NCBI RefSeq assembly: GCF_000367365.1
Contig: NZ_BARF01000050.1
Location: 170,115-234,114, forward strand
From: Streptomyces prunicolor NBRC 13075
GTDB lineage: Bacteria > Actinomycetota > Actinomycetes > Streptomycetales > Streptomycetaceae
DNA: 64,000 bases
Reading direction: 5' to 3'
Both the position numbers and the translations under genes were made by a program. Under the pieces are notes generated by a model. The model saw only the letters and a program-made list of their open reading frames with translations, searched no databases and was not told the DNA's origin. This document shows positions 48,818 through 57,565 of this stretch, piece after piece. The stretch's first letter is position 1; each line of letters begins with the position of its first letter.

Positions 48818-49957
48818 TCAGGTGAACGGCAGCGGCTGGGTCAACTCGTCGTAGACGCTCAGCACTTGGGCGACGGTCTCGTCCTCGGTGGGCCAAGTGG
48901 CCGCCTGTCGGGCGCCCTTCTCCCGCAGCAGTTCCCGGCGTTCGGGGTCGCGCAGCAGTCCGGTGACGGCGTCGGCGAGGGCCTTGGCGTCGCCGTAGGG
49001 CACGAGTTCGGCGGCGTCGCCGACGAGTTCGGGGATGCCGCCGACGGCGGTCGCGACGAGCGGCACGCGGGCGTGGAGGGCTTCCTGGGCGATCACCGAG
49101 CGGGACTCCCAACTGCTGGGCAGGAGTGCGAGATCGGCGGCGGCGAGCAGGTCGCCGACATCGTCGCGCCGTCCGATGAGCCGCACCGGCAGTTCCTCGT
49201 CCTCGATCCGGCGCTGCAACTCGCCCCGCAGCGGCCCCTCCCCCGCGATCACGAGCAACGGCGCCGGATCGAGACGGCACCAGCCGCGCGAGGCGTCCAG
49301 GAGCGTGTCGTAGCCCCGCTGCCGGTCGAGCGAGCCGACGGCGAGGAGCAACGGGCGGTCGGTGGCGCCGAGTTCGGCCCGGAGCTTGGGGCTCAGCGGA
49401 TCGAGATCTTCATGGTCCGCGACGGCCCGGCGCGGCCCCGGCAGTGCGACGGCGGCGAGACGGGCGTCCCGGGCGCCGGTCCGCCGAGCCCTGTCGACCA
49501 GATCGGACGTGGTCCCGAGGACGACGACGGCGGCCTTCACGACCCGCCGCTCCAGCAGCCGCAGCAGGTGTGCCCGGGCCCCTTCGGCATGGGCGCGGTT
49601 GTGCCACGTCACGACGAGCGGGGTACGGCGACCACTGAGCGCGAGGACGGCGCGGAAGGAGGCGTGCAGGCCGTGCGCGTGGACCAGGTCGGCGTCGGCG
49701 CAGGCCGCCCGCAGCGCGGCGACGGAGGCCGGGTCGCTGCTGCGCGGCACGTGCACGTGTTCGGCACCGGCGCCCGTGAAGTCGTAGGTGTGATCGGCTT
49801 CGACGGGGGCGCACACCGTCACCCGCACGCCCCGTGCGACGAGCCCGGAGGCCAGGGAGCGCACATGCGCGCTACTGGCGGCGTTGCCTCCGCCGAGCAC
49901 CTGCACGGTGCGCAGCGGCGACTGGCCGTGCGGTGAGTGGCTGCTCACGGGGGTCAC
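48818..49957 (-). CDS. GT4-family glycosyltransferase
   Basis: A 379-residue GT-B glycosyltransferase. The N-terminal nucleotide-fold begins TVQVLGGGNAASSAHVRSLASGLVARG (in parts), the linker contains LVHAHGLHASFR, and the C-terminal donor domain has LLAVGSLDRQRGYDTLLDA, LIGRRDDVGDLLAAADLALLPSSWE and EALHARVPLVATAVGGIPELV in parts, with the GT4 E-x7-E motif. It transfers a sugar from a nucleotide donor to an unknown acceptor. I start at the GTG at 49957 (VTPVSSHS). The gene lies downstream of a MraY-like gene; together they suggest a glycan or lipid-linked sugar pathway, though the pairing is inference. Confidence 0.88.
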   Translation of the reverse strand: MTPVSSHSPHGQSPLRTVQVLGGGNAASSAHVRSLASGLVARGVRVTVCAPVEADHTYDFTGAGAEHVHVPRSSDPASVAALRAACADADLVHAHGLHASFRAVLALSGRRTPLVVTWHNRAHAEGARAHLLRLLERRVVKAAVVVLGTTSDLVDRARRTGARDARLAAVALPGPRRAVADHEDLDPLSPKLRAELGATDRPLLLAVGSLDRQRGYDTLLDASRGWCRLDPAPLLVIAGEGPLRGELQRRIEDEELPVRLIGRRDDVGDLLAAADLALLPSSWESRSVIAQEALHARVPLVATAVGGIPELVGDAAELVPYGDAKALADAVTGLLRDPERRELLREKGARQAATWPTEDETVAQVLSVYDELTQPLPFT

Positions 49958-50395
49958 GTGGCCGGGGCTCCTGGTTCGGCGACGGGCGGTCACGAAGAAA
50001 AGTACAGAAGGATCGGGCGGAGGGGGTGTACCGCACGCTTCCTACGCGTTCCGTCTCAAGGATGCCAGCACGTACGGGTGTTCCGGCAACGCCGGAAGGT
50101 GTGGGGGCTGTGCGGAAGGGCAACAGGGGCGCGGGGATCACCCGTACGAGTGAGGGGGAGGGGGGTCTGTGGTGGATGAGGCGGGAGGGGTGCAGCGGGC
50201 CGCGTCCCAGGGAGCACGCTCACAGACCACCCAAGCCTGCCCCGTCCAAGAAGGCCCGCTCACAGACCACCCAAGCCCGCCCCGTCCAAGAAGGCCCGCT
50301 CACAGACCACCCAAGCCCGCCCCGTCCAAGAAGGCCCGCTCACACACCACCCGAGCCCGCCGCCCACCCACAGCTCACCTCACCTCACCGCCCCC
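49958..50395. other. Intergenic region with tandem repeats
   Basis: These 440 bases contain the 40-bp tandem array (50218-50361) and a perfect small hairpin TTCCGGC-AAC-GCCGGAA (50081-50097). No gene is supportable. The rest is C-rich on the right and purine-rich around 50145-50190. Confidence 0.55.
50218..50361 (+). repeat. 40-bp tandem repeat, 3.6 copies
   Basis: Units at 50218-50257, 50258-50297 and 50298-50337, starting GCTCACAGACCACCCAAGCC, are identical except for one base in the first; a diverged partial fourth unit follows to about 50361. There is no inverted repeat inside the unit and no spacers, so it is not a CRISPR. It lies downstream of the MraY-like gene and 260 bases upstream of the glycosyltransferase gene. 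Confidence 0.92.
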
Positions 50396-51145
50396 TCACA
50401 ACGCCCGCGCCAGCGCGCTCACCCGGTCTCCGTAGACCGCCGCAGCCACCACAGCGGCGGCATGCGCCACCAGCCCCGCCCGCCCGTTGCCGGCGACGAC
50501 GGCCGCGCCGAGTGCCGCGCCCAAGGCGTGTGCCCCCGTGTCGCCGAGCATCGTCCGCTCGCCGAGGTCGTCCGGGAGCACCGCACCGGCGGCACCGATC
50601 GTGGCGGCGGCCAGTTCCGCGCCGGGACCCTGGCGCACCAACCCCGGTGCGGCGAGGGCGAGTACGGTACCGGCGGCCCGACCGGGGCGTAGGTCCACGA
50701 GGTTGACGAAGTGCGCCGCACCGGCGATCACGACCCCCGCGAGCACCTTGTCGAGAGGCCGCTCCTTGAGCAGCGCCCCGGCGACGAGTCCAGCGGCCGA
50801 AATGCCGAACAACTTGACCGCCCCGCTGGTGACTTCACCCTCCCGGAGCGCGGAGAGATGTGCCCGGAACCCGCGCCGGGGATCGCCCGCGCCGACGACA
50901 TCGTCGTAACCACCGCAGACGCCCGCCACGAGAACCGCGAACCCGGCGGCCGGGCGGACGCGCGCGGCGGCGAGGGCGGCTCCGGCGACGGTGGCCGGGG
51001 CCGCGTACAGGTCGACGGTCCGGCCGGCGTGGTTCTTCCGCTCCCAACCATCACCAAGTCCCTTGGCGCGCAAGGCGACCAGGGTCGAGCGGGTGACGGC
51101 CGCGGCGAGGCCGAAGGAGGCGGTGCGAGAGGTGCGTACGGTCAT
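50396..51145 (-). CDS. MraY/WecA-like integral membrane protein, divergent
   Basis: A 249-residue membrane protein with about seven hydrophobic segments. Several short motifs resemble the polyprenyl-phosphate phosphosugar transferase (MraY/WecA) superfamily: WERKNHAGRTV near the start, GGYDDVVG, HFVNLVDLRPGRAAGT, and MLGDTGAHALGAALGA. They are in the right order, but the protein is about 100 residues shorter than MraY. The catalytic aspartates appear kept (DD and NLVD). It may transfer a phosphosugar to a lipid carrier or be a specialised relative. It lies between recN and a GT4 gene on the same strand. Confidence 0.68.
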   Translation of the reverse strand: MTVRTSRTASFGLAAAVTRSTLVALRAKGLGDGWERKNHAGRTVDLYAAPATVAGAALAAARVRPAAGFAVLVAGVCGGYDDVVGAGDPRRGFRAHLSALREGEVTSGAVKLFGISAAGLVAGALLKERPLDKVLAGVVIAGAAHFVNLVDLRPGRAAGTVLALAAPGLVRQGPGAELAAATIGAAGAVLPDDLGERTMLGDTGAHALGAALGAAVVAGNGRAGLVAHAAAVVAAAVYGDRVSALARAL

Positions 51146-51171
51146 CCGGCCACTCTACGGAGCACCACCCC

Positions 51172-51301
51172 GCACCCCTACGGAACGGCCCGTCAGTCGT
51201 CCGCCCGGGCCGTCTCCGAGCCCTCCGGGCCGGCCGGCATCCGGGACAACTCCCGTACACCGTCCTCGCCTTCGAGAACCCTCATACCGGAACGGGCAAC
51301 G
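51172..51301 (-). pseudogene. Decayed tandem copy of the 3' end of recN
   Basis: Directly downstream of recN lies a 130-base segment that repeats recN's last 163 bases (51302-51464). On the minus strand it reads MRVLEGEDGVRELSRM, then PAGPEGSETARADD and a stop, against VKVLEGEDRVRELSRM, LAGQEDSETARAHAEELL, ATARADG in RecN. One 33-base deletion between short direct repeats (CGCCCGCGCCGTC in recN) explains the length difference. Sequence after the stop (GGCCG-TTCCGTAGGGGTGC) is also repeated. It has no start of its own and cannot encode a functional protein. Confidence 0.88.
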
Positions 51302-51322
51302 GCACCCCTACGAAGCGGCCTG

Positions 51323-53053
51323 CTATCCGTCCGCCCGCGCCGTCGCCAGCAACTCCTCCGCATGCGCCCGCGCCGTCTCCGAGTCCTCCTGGCCGGCCAG
51401 CATCCGGGACAACTCCCGTACGCGGTCCTCGCCTTCGAGGACCTTCACGCCGGAGCGGGTGACGGACCCGTCGTTGGTCTTCTCGACCAGCAACTGCCGG
51501 TCGGCGAAGGCGGCGACCTGGGGCAGGTGCGTGACGACGACGACCTGCGCGGTCTTCGCGAGCTTCGCGAGGCGCCGGCCGATCTCGACCGCCGCCTTGC
51601 CGCCGACGCCGGCGTCGACCTCGTCGAAGAGGTAGGTCGGGACGGGGTCGGTCCCGGCGAACACGACCTCCACGGCGAGCATCACGCGCGACAGCTCACC
51701 GCCGGACGCGCCCTTGGCGATGGGCCGCGGCGGAGCGCCGGGGTGCGGGGCGAGGAGCAACTCGACCTCGTCGACGCCCGAGGGGCCGTAGGCGACCGCG
51801 CGCCCGCCGACCTCGACGCCCTCCGGGTCCTCGGTCTGCCGGATCTCGAACGACACGCGCGCGTGCGGCATCGCGAGGGAGGCCAACTCCGCGGTCACCG
51901 CCGCGGCGAAGCGCTCGGCGGCCTCCGTCCGCGCGTCGGTCAACGCCTGGGCGAGGCCGCCCAGTTCACCGCGCAGCGCGTCCCGCTCGGCGGTCAGTTC
52001 GTCGATGCGCTCGTCGTCGCCGTCGAGTTCGGTGAGCCGGGAGGCACCCTGCTCGGCGTACGCGAGCACGGCGGTGATGTCAGCGCCGTACTTCCGGGTG
52101 AGCGCGTTGAGGGCGGCCCGGCGCTCCTCGACCGCGGCCAGCCGCAGCGGATCGGCGTCCAGGTCGTCGGCGTACCCCGCCAACTCCCCCGCCACATCGC
52201 CCAGAAGGATGCCGATCTCACCGATCCGGTCGGTGAGCGAGGCCAGTTCGGAGTCGTGCGACCGTACGGCCTCCAGGGCCCGCTGCGCACCCGCGACGAG
52301 GGTCGCCGCGTCGATGCCCTCGGGGTCCTCGGGGTTGCCGGCGAGCGCGGCGTGCGCGACCGTGGCGGCGGACGCCAACGCCTCGGCGTGGCCGAGCCGT
52401 TCGGCCTCGGCGGCGAGTTCGACGTCCTCACCGGGACGCGGCTCGACGCCCGCGATCTCGTCCAGGCCGTAGCGCAACATGTCGGCTTCCTGGGCCCGTT
52501 CACGCGCGCGCGTGGTGATCTCGTCCAGCTCGACGGCGACCGCGCGCAGCCGCCGGTAAGCCTCCGCGTACTTGGTGAGCGGCCCGGTGACGGCGTCCCC
52601 GGCATACCGGTCGAGCGCCTGCCGCTGCCGGGACTGCTTCAACAGCCCCTGTTGGTCGGTCTGCCCGTGCACGGCGACCAGCTCGTCGGCCAGCTCCGCG
52701 AGCACCCCCACAGGCACGGACCGCCCGCCCAGGTGCGCCCGGGAGCGCCCTTCGGCGGAAACGGTACGGCTGATGAGCAGCGTCCCGTCCTCCAGCTCGG
52801 CACCGGCCTCCTCGGCGCGCAGCACGGCGGAGCCGCCGGGAGGCACGGAGATCCGCCCCTCCACGACCGCGTTCTTCGCCCCGATCCGCACCAACGCCGG
52901 GTCAGCCCGCCCACCCAGCAACAGCCCAAGGCTGGTGACGACCATGGTCTTACCCGCACCGGTCTCACCCGTGACAGCGGTGAACCCCGGCGACAGTTCG
53001 ACGACAGCATCGTCGATGACTCCGAGCGACCGTATCCGCATCTCTTCCAGCAC
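51323..53053 (-). CDS. recN: DNA repair protein RecN
   Basis: A 576-residue SMC-like ATPase that acts early in double-strand break repair. Walker A GETGAGKT lies near residue 28, the ABC-type signature ASGGELSRVML near 447 and Walker B YLFDEVDAGVGG near 475; a coiled-coil region fills about 150-370 and is rich in Ala/Glu/Arg. The N-terminal MRIRSLGVIDDAVVEL is canonical. The GTG at 53053 has AAGG eight bases upstream; the ATG four codons later is an alternative. It follows nadK in the tlyA-nadK-recN order typical of Actinobacteria. Confidence 0.96.
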   Translation of the reverse strand: MLEEMRIRSLGVIDDAVVELSPGFTAVTGETGAGKTMVVTSLGLLLGGRADPALVRIGAKNAVVEGRISVPPGGSAVLRAEEAGAELEDGTLLISRTVSAEGRSRAHLGGRSVPVGVLAELADELVAVHGQTDQQGLLKQSRQRQALDRYAGDAVTGPLTKYAEAYRRLRAVAVELDEITTRARERAQEADMLRYGLDEIAGVEPRPGEDVELAAEAERLGHAEALASAATVAHAALAGNPEDPEGIDAATLVAGAQRALEAVRSHDSELASLTDRIGEIGILLGDVAGELAGYADDLDADPLRLAAVEERRAALNALTRKYGADITAVLAYAEQGASRLTELDGDDERIDELTAERDALRGELGGLAQALTDARTEAAERFAAAVTAELASLAMPHARVSFEIRQTEDPEGVEVGGRAVAYGPSGVDEVELLLAPHPGAPPRPIAKGASGGELSRVMLAVEVVFAGTDPVPTYLFDEVDAGVGGKAAVEIGRRLAKLAKTAQVVVVTHLPQVAAFADRQLLVEKTNDGSVTRSGVKVLEGEDRVRELSRMLAGQEDSETARAHAEELLATARADG

Positions 53054-53133
53054 GGTGAAGACCTTACGAGGTAGGGAGGGAGAAGCGCGAGGCGCCCTGT
53101 CACCCGGGGGAGTGTCCCCACCTGTTTTTAGGG

Positions 53134-53158
53134 GCGTGGGGGCTGGTCGCCCCCACGC
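53134..53158. terminator. Hairpin between nadK and recN
   Basis: Perfect 10-bp arms GCGTGGGGGC / GCCCCCACGC with a 5-base loop lie just past the nadK stop. The adjacent TTTTTAGGGGC block resembles another intergenic element I know from Streptomyces genomes. Confidence 0.65.
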
Positions 53159-53165
53159 ACCCGCA

Positions 53166-54071
53166 CTACTGAGGAGCCCCCCGCCACCCCGAAACAGGCA
53201 GAGCGAACTTCGCAACAAGCCGATCCGTGAACGACGCATGGTGCAGCCGAGCCAGCCGCACAGGCACAGCCCCTCGCCGAACCTCAACCCGAGCCCCGGC
53301 AGGCAACTCAACAGTCCGCCGCCCGTCACACCACAAAACCCCCGGGGGGATATGCGGCAACACCTCAACGGCCAGCACAGAATCCGGCGACGTAACCAAC
53401 GGCTTCGCGAACAACGCATGCGCACTGATCGGCACCATCAGCAACGCCTCGACCTCAGGCCACACCACAGGCCCACCCGCGGAGAAGGCGTACGCGGTAG
53501 ACCCGGTGGGCGTCGCACAAACGATCCCGTCACACCCGAACCCCGTGACCGGCCGCCCGTCGATCTCCAGCACGACTTCGAGCAACTTCTCCGCGCCGGC
53601 CTTCTGCACCGCCGCCTCGTTCAGCGCCCAGTCCGTATGCACGATGTTGCCGTTCTTGTGCACGACGACATCGACGGTCATCCGCTCCTCGACCTCGTAC
53701 GCCCGCGTGACCACCCGGTCCACGACCTTGTCGAGATCGTCCCGCTCCGCCTCCGCGAGGAACCCCACGCTGCCGAGGTTGACGCCGAGCATCGGCACCC
53801 CGGACGCCCGCGCGAACTCCGCGCCGCGCAGCAGCGTGCCGTCGCCACCGAGGACGATGAGCAGCTCGCAGCCCTCAAGGCACTGCGGGGTGGCCTCGGT
53901 GACCGTCTCCACCTCGTCCGGGAGCGGCAGGTCGCGTGCCTCGTACTCCAGGACACGCACTCCGATACCGGACTGGAGCAGCCCCTTGACGACCAGCTCG
54001 GCACTCCGGATGGCCGCAGGGCGACCCGTGTGCGCGAGCAGGAAAACAGTACGAGCTCGGTTCTGTGTCAA
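53166..54071 (-). CDS. nadK: NAD kinase
   Basis: A 301-residue kinase phosphorylating NAD to NADP. It has the diagnostic VLGGDGTLLRGAEFAR (GGDG), the NLGSVGFLAEAE block, DWALNEAAVQK (NE), and DGIVCATPTGSTAYAFSAGGP in parts, all near normal positions. The start is a rare TTG that overlaps the tlyA stop (TTGA), implying reinitiation. Linked to tlyA and recN in one operon. Confidence 0.96.
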   Translation of the reverse strand: MTQNRARTVFLLAHTGRPAAIRSAELVVKGLLQSGIGVRVLEYEARDLPLPDEVETVTEATPQCLEGCELLIVLGGDGTLLRGAEFARASGVPMLGVNLGSVGFLAEAERDDLDKVVDRVVTRAYEVEERMTVDVVVHKNGNIVHTDWALNEAAVQKAGAEKLLEVVLEIDGRPVTGFGCDGIVCATPTGSTAYAFSAGGPVVWPEVEALLMVPISAHALFAKPLVTSPDSVLAVEVLPHIPPGVLWCDGRRTVELPAGARVEVRRGAVPVRLARLHHASFTDRLVAKFALPVSGWRGAPQ

Positions 54072-54883
54072 CGCGGCCCCTCCGCCACTGCACGGTCAAC
54101 ATCGGCCGGGTCAAGTTCGGGTGCGCCGGCCCGCAGCCACAGAAAGTACTCGACATTCCCGGAGGGCCCGGGCAGCGGGCTGGCGGTGACGCCCTCCACC
54201 CCGAGCCCCAGTTCCGCGGCCCGCCGGGCGACACCGCGTACGGCCTCGGCCCGGAGTTCGGGGCTGCGTACGACACCGCCGCTCCCCAGCCGTTCCTTCC
54301 CCACCTCGAACTGCGGCTTGACCATCATCACCAGGTCCGCGTCCGGCTTCGTGCACCGCGCCAGGGCGGGCAGCACCAGCCCGAGCGGGATGAAGGACAG
54401 ATCCCCCACGACTAGATCCACAGGCTCCCCATCGATCGCTTCAAGCGTCAACTCGCGTACGTTCGTACGGTCCTTGACGGTGACGCGTTCATCGCTCTGA
54501 AGAGACCACGCGAGTTGTCCGTACCCGACGTCGACCGCCACGACCTGCGTGGCACCCGCCCGCAGCAGCACATCGGTGAAGCCTCCGGTGGACGCGCCGG
54601 CGTCCAGCGCCCGCCGTCCCTCGACGACGAGACCCTGCGGTACGAAGACCTCCAGCGCGCCCGCGAGCTTGTGGCCGCCCCGCGAGACGTAGTCGGGGTC
54701 GTCGTCATCCGCTACGACGACGATGGCCGCCGCCGTCTCCACCTGGGTGGCGGGCTTGGTCGCGACGGTCTTGCCGACGGTGACCCGGCCGGCGGCGATC
54801 AACTGGCTCGCGTGCTCCCGCGACCGCGCGAGCTTCCGTCGGACCAGCTCGGCGTCGAGACGTCGGCGTGCCACTCCTGCCAC
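54068..54883 (-). CDS. tlyA: TlyA-type rRNA 2'-O-methyltransferase
   Basis: A 271-residue methyltransferase. An N-terminal S4 RNA-binding domain (RLDAELVRRKLARSREHASQLI) precedes a Rossmann FtsJ-like domain with the AdoMet motif LDAGASTGGFTDVLLRAGA and catalytic K/D/K/E-type residues (DLSFIPLGLVLPAL, MMVKPQFEVGKE). TlyA methylates 16S and 23S rRNA and confers capreomycin sensitivity in Actinobacteria; the closely related haemolysin label is historical. GTG start at 54883; overlaps nadK. Confidence 0.93.
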   Translation of the reverse strand: MAGVARRRLDAELVRRKLARSREHASQLIAAGRVTVGKTVATKPATQVETAAAIVVVADDDDPDYVSRGGHKLAGALEVFVPQGLVVEGRRALDAGASTGGFTDVLLRAGATQVVAVDVGYGQLAWSLQSDERVTVKDRTNVRELTLEAIDGEPVDLVVGDLSFIPLGLVLPALARCTKPDADLVMMVKPQFEVGKERLGSGGVVRSPELRAEAVRGVARRAAELGLGVEGVTASPLPGPSGNVEYFLWLRAGAPELDPADVDRAVAEGPR

Positions 54884-54897
54884 GTTCGGTTCAGCTC

Positions 54898-55209
54898 CTA
54901 GTTTCCGTACGGCGATGGGGGCGCCGGAGGTCCCGGGCGGGCGTCGAGCGCGGTGAGCGCGTCGCGCAGCCCCCGGTGTACATCCTCGTACACCTCGACA
55001 TGCCCGTCCGTGGCGAGGTGGTCGGTGTCGGCAAGCCGCCCGAGCTGGGCGTCGACGTCGGCGTTGCCGCTCGGCGTGCGGTCCACGTTCAGGGGCGCGG
55101 GGGCGGCCGGGTCGTCCGTGGGCTCCGCCTCCACGACGGCCTCCGGAACGCCCGCCGGAACACCCTCCGCTACGGCCCCGACCTCGGCCTCGGGCAATGA
55201 GTCGCTCAT
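54898..55209 (-). CDS. Small acidic uncharacterised protein
   Basis: A 103-residue protein rich in Ala, Glu, Pro and Val in the first half, with a conserved-looking helix in the second (DADVDAQLGRLADTDHLATDG, then VEVYEDVHRGLRDALTALD). No membrane helix or signal peptide. I recognise it only as the small gene usually found upstream of tlyA in Streptomyces. It starts the tlyA-nadK-recN operon, 14 bases before tlyA. Confidence 0.75.
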   Translation of the reverse strand: MSDSLPEAEVGAVAEGVPAGVPEAVVEAEPTDDPAAPAPLNVDRTPSGNADVDAQLGRLADTDHLATDGHVEVYEDVHRGLRDALTALDARPGPPAPPSPYGN

Positions 55210-55251
55210 GCCCAGACGCTACCTCGTAGGCCTGGGGTACCGTCGATCACG

Positions 55252-55599
55252 ATGGCAACGATCGAAGAGTGCCGCGTCGCACTCGAGAAGCTCTCGGACA
55301 ACATGCAGAAGGCCGATGGGGATGTCCGCGCCGCCGCGGCCATGGACCGTTCGGTCAGCTGCCGGATCACCGACCTCGACGTCACCTTCGTCGGCCGGCT
55401 CACCGGCGGCCGCATCGTGGTGGACGAGACCGTGCAGGGCCTTCCGGCGGAGAAGGCCCAGATCAGGCTGATCATGGCGGGCGACGACCTGGTCGCCATG
55501 GTCGACGGCGGCCTGAACTTCGCGAAGGCCTGGGGCTCGGGCCGGGTGAAGCTGGAGGCCAACGTGTTCGACCTGTTCCGCCTCAGGAAGCTTCTGTAG
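55252..55599 (+). CDS. SCP2 sterol-binding-domain protein
   Basis: A 115-residue single-domain SCP2 protein. The fold is recognisable in RVALEKLSDNMQKADGDVRAAAAM, RITDLDVTFVGRLTGGRIV, LIMAGDDLVAMVDGGLNFAKAWGSGRVKL in parts, and VFDLFRLRKLL, the C-terminal helix that lines the lipid pocket. Such proteins bind lipids or fatty acyl chains. It is a single gene read away from the tlyA operon, 42 bases apart, so the two share a promoter region. Confidence 0.9.
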   Translation: MATIEECRVALEKLSDNMQKADGDVRAAAAMDRSVSCRITDLDVTFVGRLTGGRIVVDETVQGLPAEKAQIRLIMAGDDLVAMVDGGLNFAKAWGSGRVKLEANVFDLFRLRKLL

Positions 55600-55604
55600 T
55601 CGCC

Positions 55605-56513
55605 TCAGGGAGCTTTTGTGGCGGCCACCTTCCGGTGGTCGGTCCGCGCCTGTGCCGTACGTGCCTTGCGCGCCGCCGGCACCACCAGCGGCGTCCCCGT
55701 CTCCGGGTCGTCGATGACCTGGCAGCGCAGCCCGAAGACCTCCTCGACCAGTTCGGCCGTGACGATGTCGCTCGGCGCGCCCTGCGCGATGACCGCGCCC
55801 TCCCGCAGCGCGATGAGGTGGGTGGCGTACCGGGCGGCGTGGTTGAGGTCGTGCAGCACCGCGACCAGCGTGCGGCCCTGCTCCTCGTGCAGCTCGGCGC
55901 AGAGGTCGAGGACGTCGATCTGGTGCTGGATGTCCAGGTAGGTGGTCGGCTCGTCGAGCAGCAGCAGGGGCGTCTGCTGGGCGAGCGCCATCGCGATCCA
56001 CACGCGCTGCCGCTGTCCGCCGGACAGTTCGTCGACATAGCGATCGGCGAGCTCGGCGACTCCGGTCTGCGCCATCGACTCCTGTACGACCCGCTCGTCC
56101 TCCTGGGACCACTGGCGCAGGATGCCCTGGTGCGGGTACCGGCCGCGGCCCACGAGGTCGCCGACCGTGATCCCGTCGGGCGCGATGGACGACTGCGGGA
56201 GCAGGCCCAGGGTGCGGGCGACCTTCTTCGCCGGCATCGACTGGATGACCTGGCCGTCGAGCAGCACCCGGCCCTCGTTCGGCTTCAGCATCCGCGACAG
56301 GGCGCGCAGCAGCGTGGACTTGCCGCACGCGTTCGGGCCGACGATCACCGTGAAGGAGTTGTCGGGTATCTCCACCGACAGCTCGCGTGCGATGACGCGC
56401 TGGTCGTAGGCGAGGGTGACGTTCTCGGCGGACAGGCGGTTCACGGTGCTCCTTCGATTGTTCAGCCCGCTGCTGAGGCCGCTCTGGTCGTTCTGGTTGC
56501 CCTGGTCGCTCAT
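55605..56513 (-). CDS. Siderophore-type ABC transporter ATP-binding protein
   Basis: A 302-residue FecE/FepC-class ATPase. Walker A GPNACGKST (about 65), signature LSGGQRQRVWIAMAL and Walker B LLLLDEPTTYLDI are intact. The C-terminus is longer than usual and Arg/Thr-rich. It ends the three-gene operon; its ATG overlaps the stop of the upstream permease (ATGA). With the two permeases it would import ferric siderophores or haem, powered by ATP. The extra N-terminal 25 residues are Asn/Ser/Gln-rich. It is five bases from the convergent SCP2 gene. Confidence 0.93.
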   Translation of the reverse strand: MSDQGNQNDQSGLSSGLNNRRSTVNRLSAENVTLAYDQRVIARELSVEIPDNSFTVIVGPNACGKSTLLRALSRMLKPNEGRVLLDGQVIQSMPAKKVARTLGLLPQSSIAPDGITVGDLVGRGRYPHQGILRQWSQEDERVVQESMAQTGVAELADRYVDELSGGQRQRVWIAMALAQQTPLLLLDEPTTYLDIQHQIDVLDLCAELHEEQGRTLVAVLHDLNHAARYATHLIALREGAVIAQGAPSDIVTAELVEEVFGLRCQVIDDPETGTPLVVPAARKARTAQARTDHRKVAATKAP

Positions 56514-57565
56514 ATCCGGCCCGCCTTGCGCTCGGTGACCAGGAGCCACAGCAGGTAGACCCCGCCGAGGACTCCGGTGACCACGCCCACGGGCAACTGG
56601 TCGGCGCCGAACGCCCGTTGGGAGGCCCAGTCGGCGGTGACCAGCAGAGTGGCGCCCATGCACAGCGAGGGCACCAGGTTCGGACCCGGCGAACGGGTCA
56701 GGCGCCGGGCGAGCTGCGGCGCCGTGAGCGCCACGAAGCCGACCGGTCCGGCGGCGGCGGTCGCGGCCGAGGTGAGCAGTACGGCGGCCACCATCAGCAG
56801 TAGCCGTACGCGCTCGACGCGCACTCCGAGGGCGTACGACACGTCGTCGCCCATCTCCATCATCCGCAGCCCGCGCGCGTTGGCGAGGACCAGCGGCAGC
56901 AGTACGGCGCAGAGCGCGAGGAGCGGCCAGACCTGGGTCCAGTCACGGCCGTTGAGGGAGCCGGTCATCCAGACGACCGCGCGGGCCGCGTCGACGAGGT
57001 CGGCCTTGGTGATCAGATAGCCGTTGACGGCGGTGACGACGGCGGAGACGCCGATGCCGACGAGGACGAGCCGGTACCCGTGCACCCCCTGCTTCCAGGC
57101 GAGCAGATAGATCGCGAGCCCGGTGACCAGACCGCCGACGAGCGCCCCGAGGGTGACGGCGGTCGCGCTGCCGGAGAACAGCACGATCATGACGAGCGCC
57201 CCGGCCGTCGACCCCTGCGAGAGGCCGAGCACGTCCGGACTGCCCAGCGGATTGCGGGAGATGGACTGGAACAGCGCTCCGCCGAGCCCGAGCGCGGCAC
57301 CGACAAGCAACCCGACGAGGACGCGCGGCAGCCGCAGCTCGTTGACGATGAACTCCTGACCCGCGTCACCGCCCCCGAACAGCGTCTTGAGCACATCACC
57401 GGCCGGGATCGGGAAGTCCCCGGTACCGATCAGCACGACGCTCGCGGCGAGCGCGCAGACCAGGAGAAGGACGACGACCGTGAAGGCACGGAGGTCGAGG
57501 CGGAGGGAGAGGCCGCCGGTCCGTACAGCTCGCGTACGGAGAGCCTGAGTTGATGTGGCCGTCAC
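56510..57565 (-). CDS. FecCD-type ABC permease (second subunit)
   Basis: A 351-residue permease with about ten membrane helices. The FecCD signature LRLPRVLVGLLVGAALGLGGALFQSISRNPLGSPDVLG in parts and the cytoplasmic ATPase contact GLRMMEMGDDVSYALGV are present. It pairs with the upstream permease to form the membrane channel for iron-siderophore uptake. The GTG start overlaps the upstream stop (GTGA). Confidence 0.94.
   Translation of the reverse strand: MTATSTQALRTRAVRTGGLSLRLDLRAFTVVVLLLVCALAASVVLIGTGDFPIPAGDVLKTLFGGGDAGQEFIVNELRLPRVLVGLLVGAALGLGGALFQSISRNPLGSPDVLGLSQGSTAGALVMIVLFSGSATAVTLGALVGGLVTGLAIYLLAWKQGVHGYRLVLVGIGVSAVVTAVNGYLITKADLVDAARAVVWMTGSLNGRDWTQVWPLLALCAVLLPLVLANARGLRMMEMGDDVSYALGVRVERVRLLLMVAAVLLTSAATAAAGPVGFVALTAPQLARRLTRSPGPNLVPSLCMGATLLVTADWASQRAFGADQLPVGVVTGVLGGVYLLWLLVTERKAGRI

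Noticed and set aside
50218..50361. Tandem repeats considered as a CRISPR array
   Set aside because: Units abut with no spacers, there is no dyad symmetry in the unit and no cas gene in the window.
49834..50706. 290-residue Arg/Pro-rich plus-strand frame over the tandem repeats
   Set aside because: Its amino-acid content comes only from C-rich repeats and antisense of two genes; no start signal.
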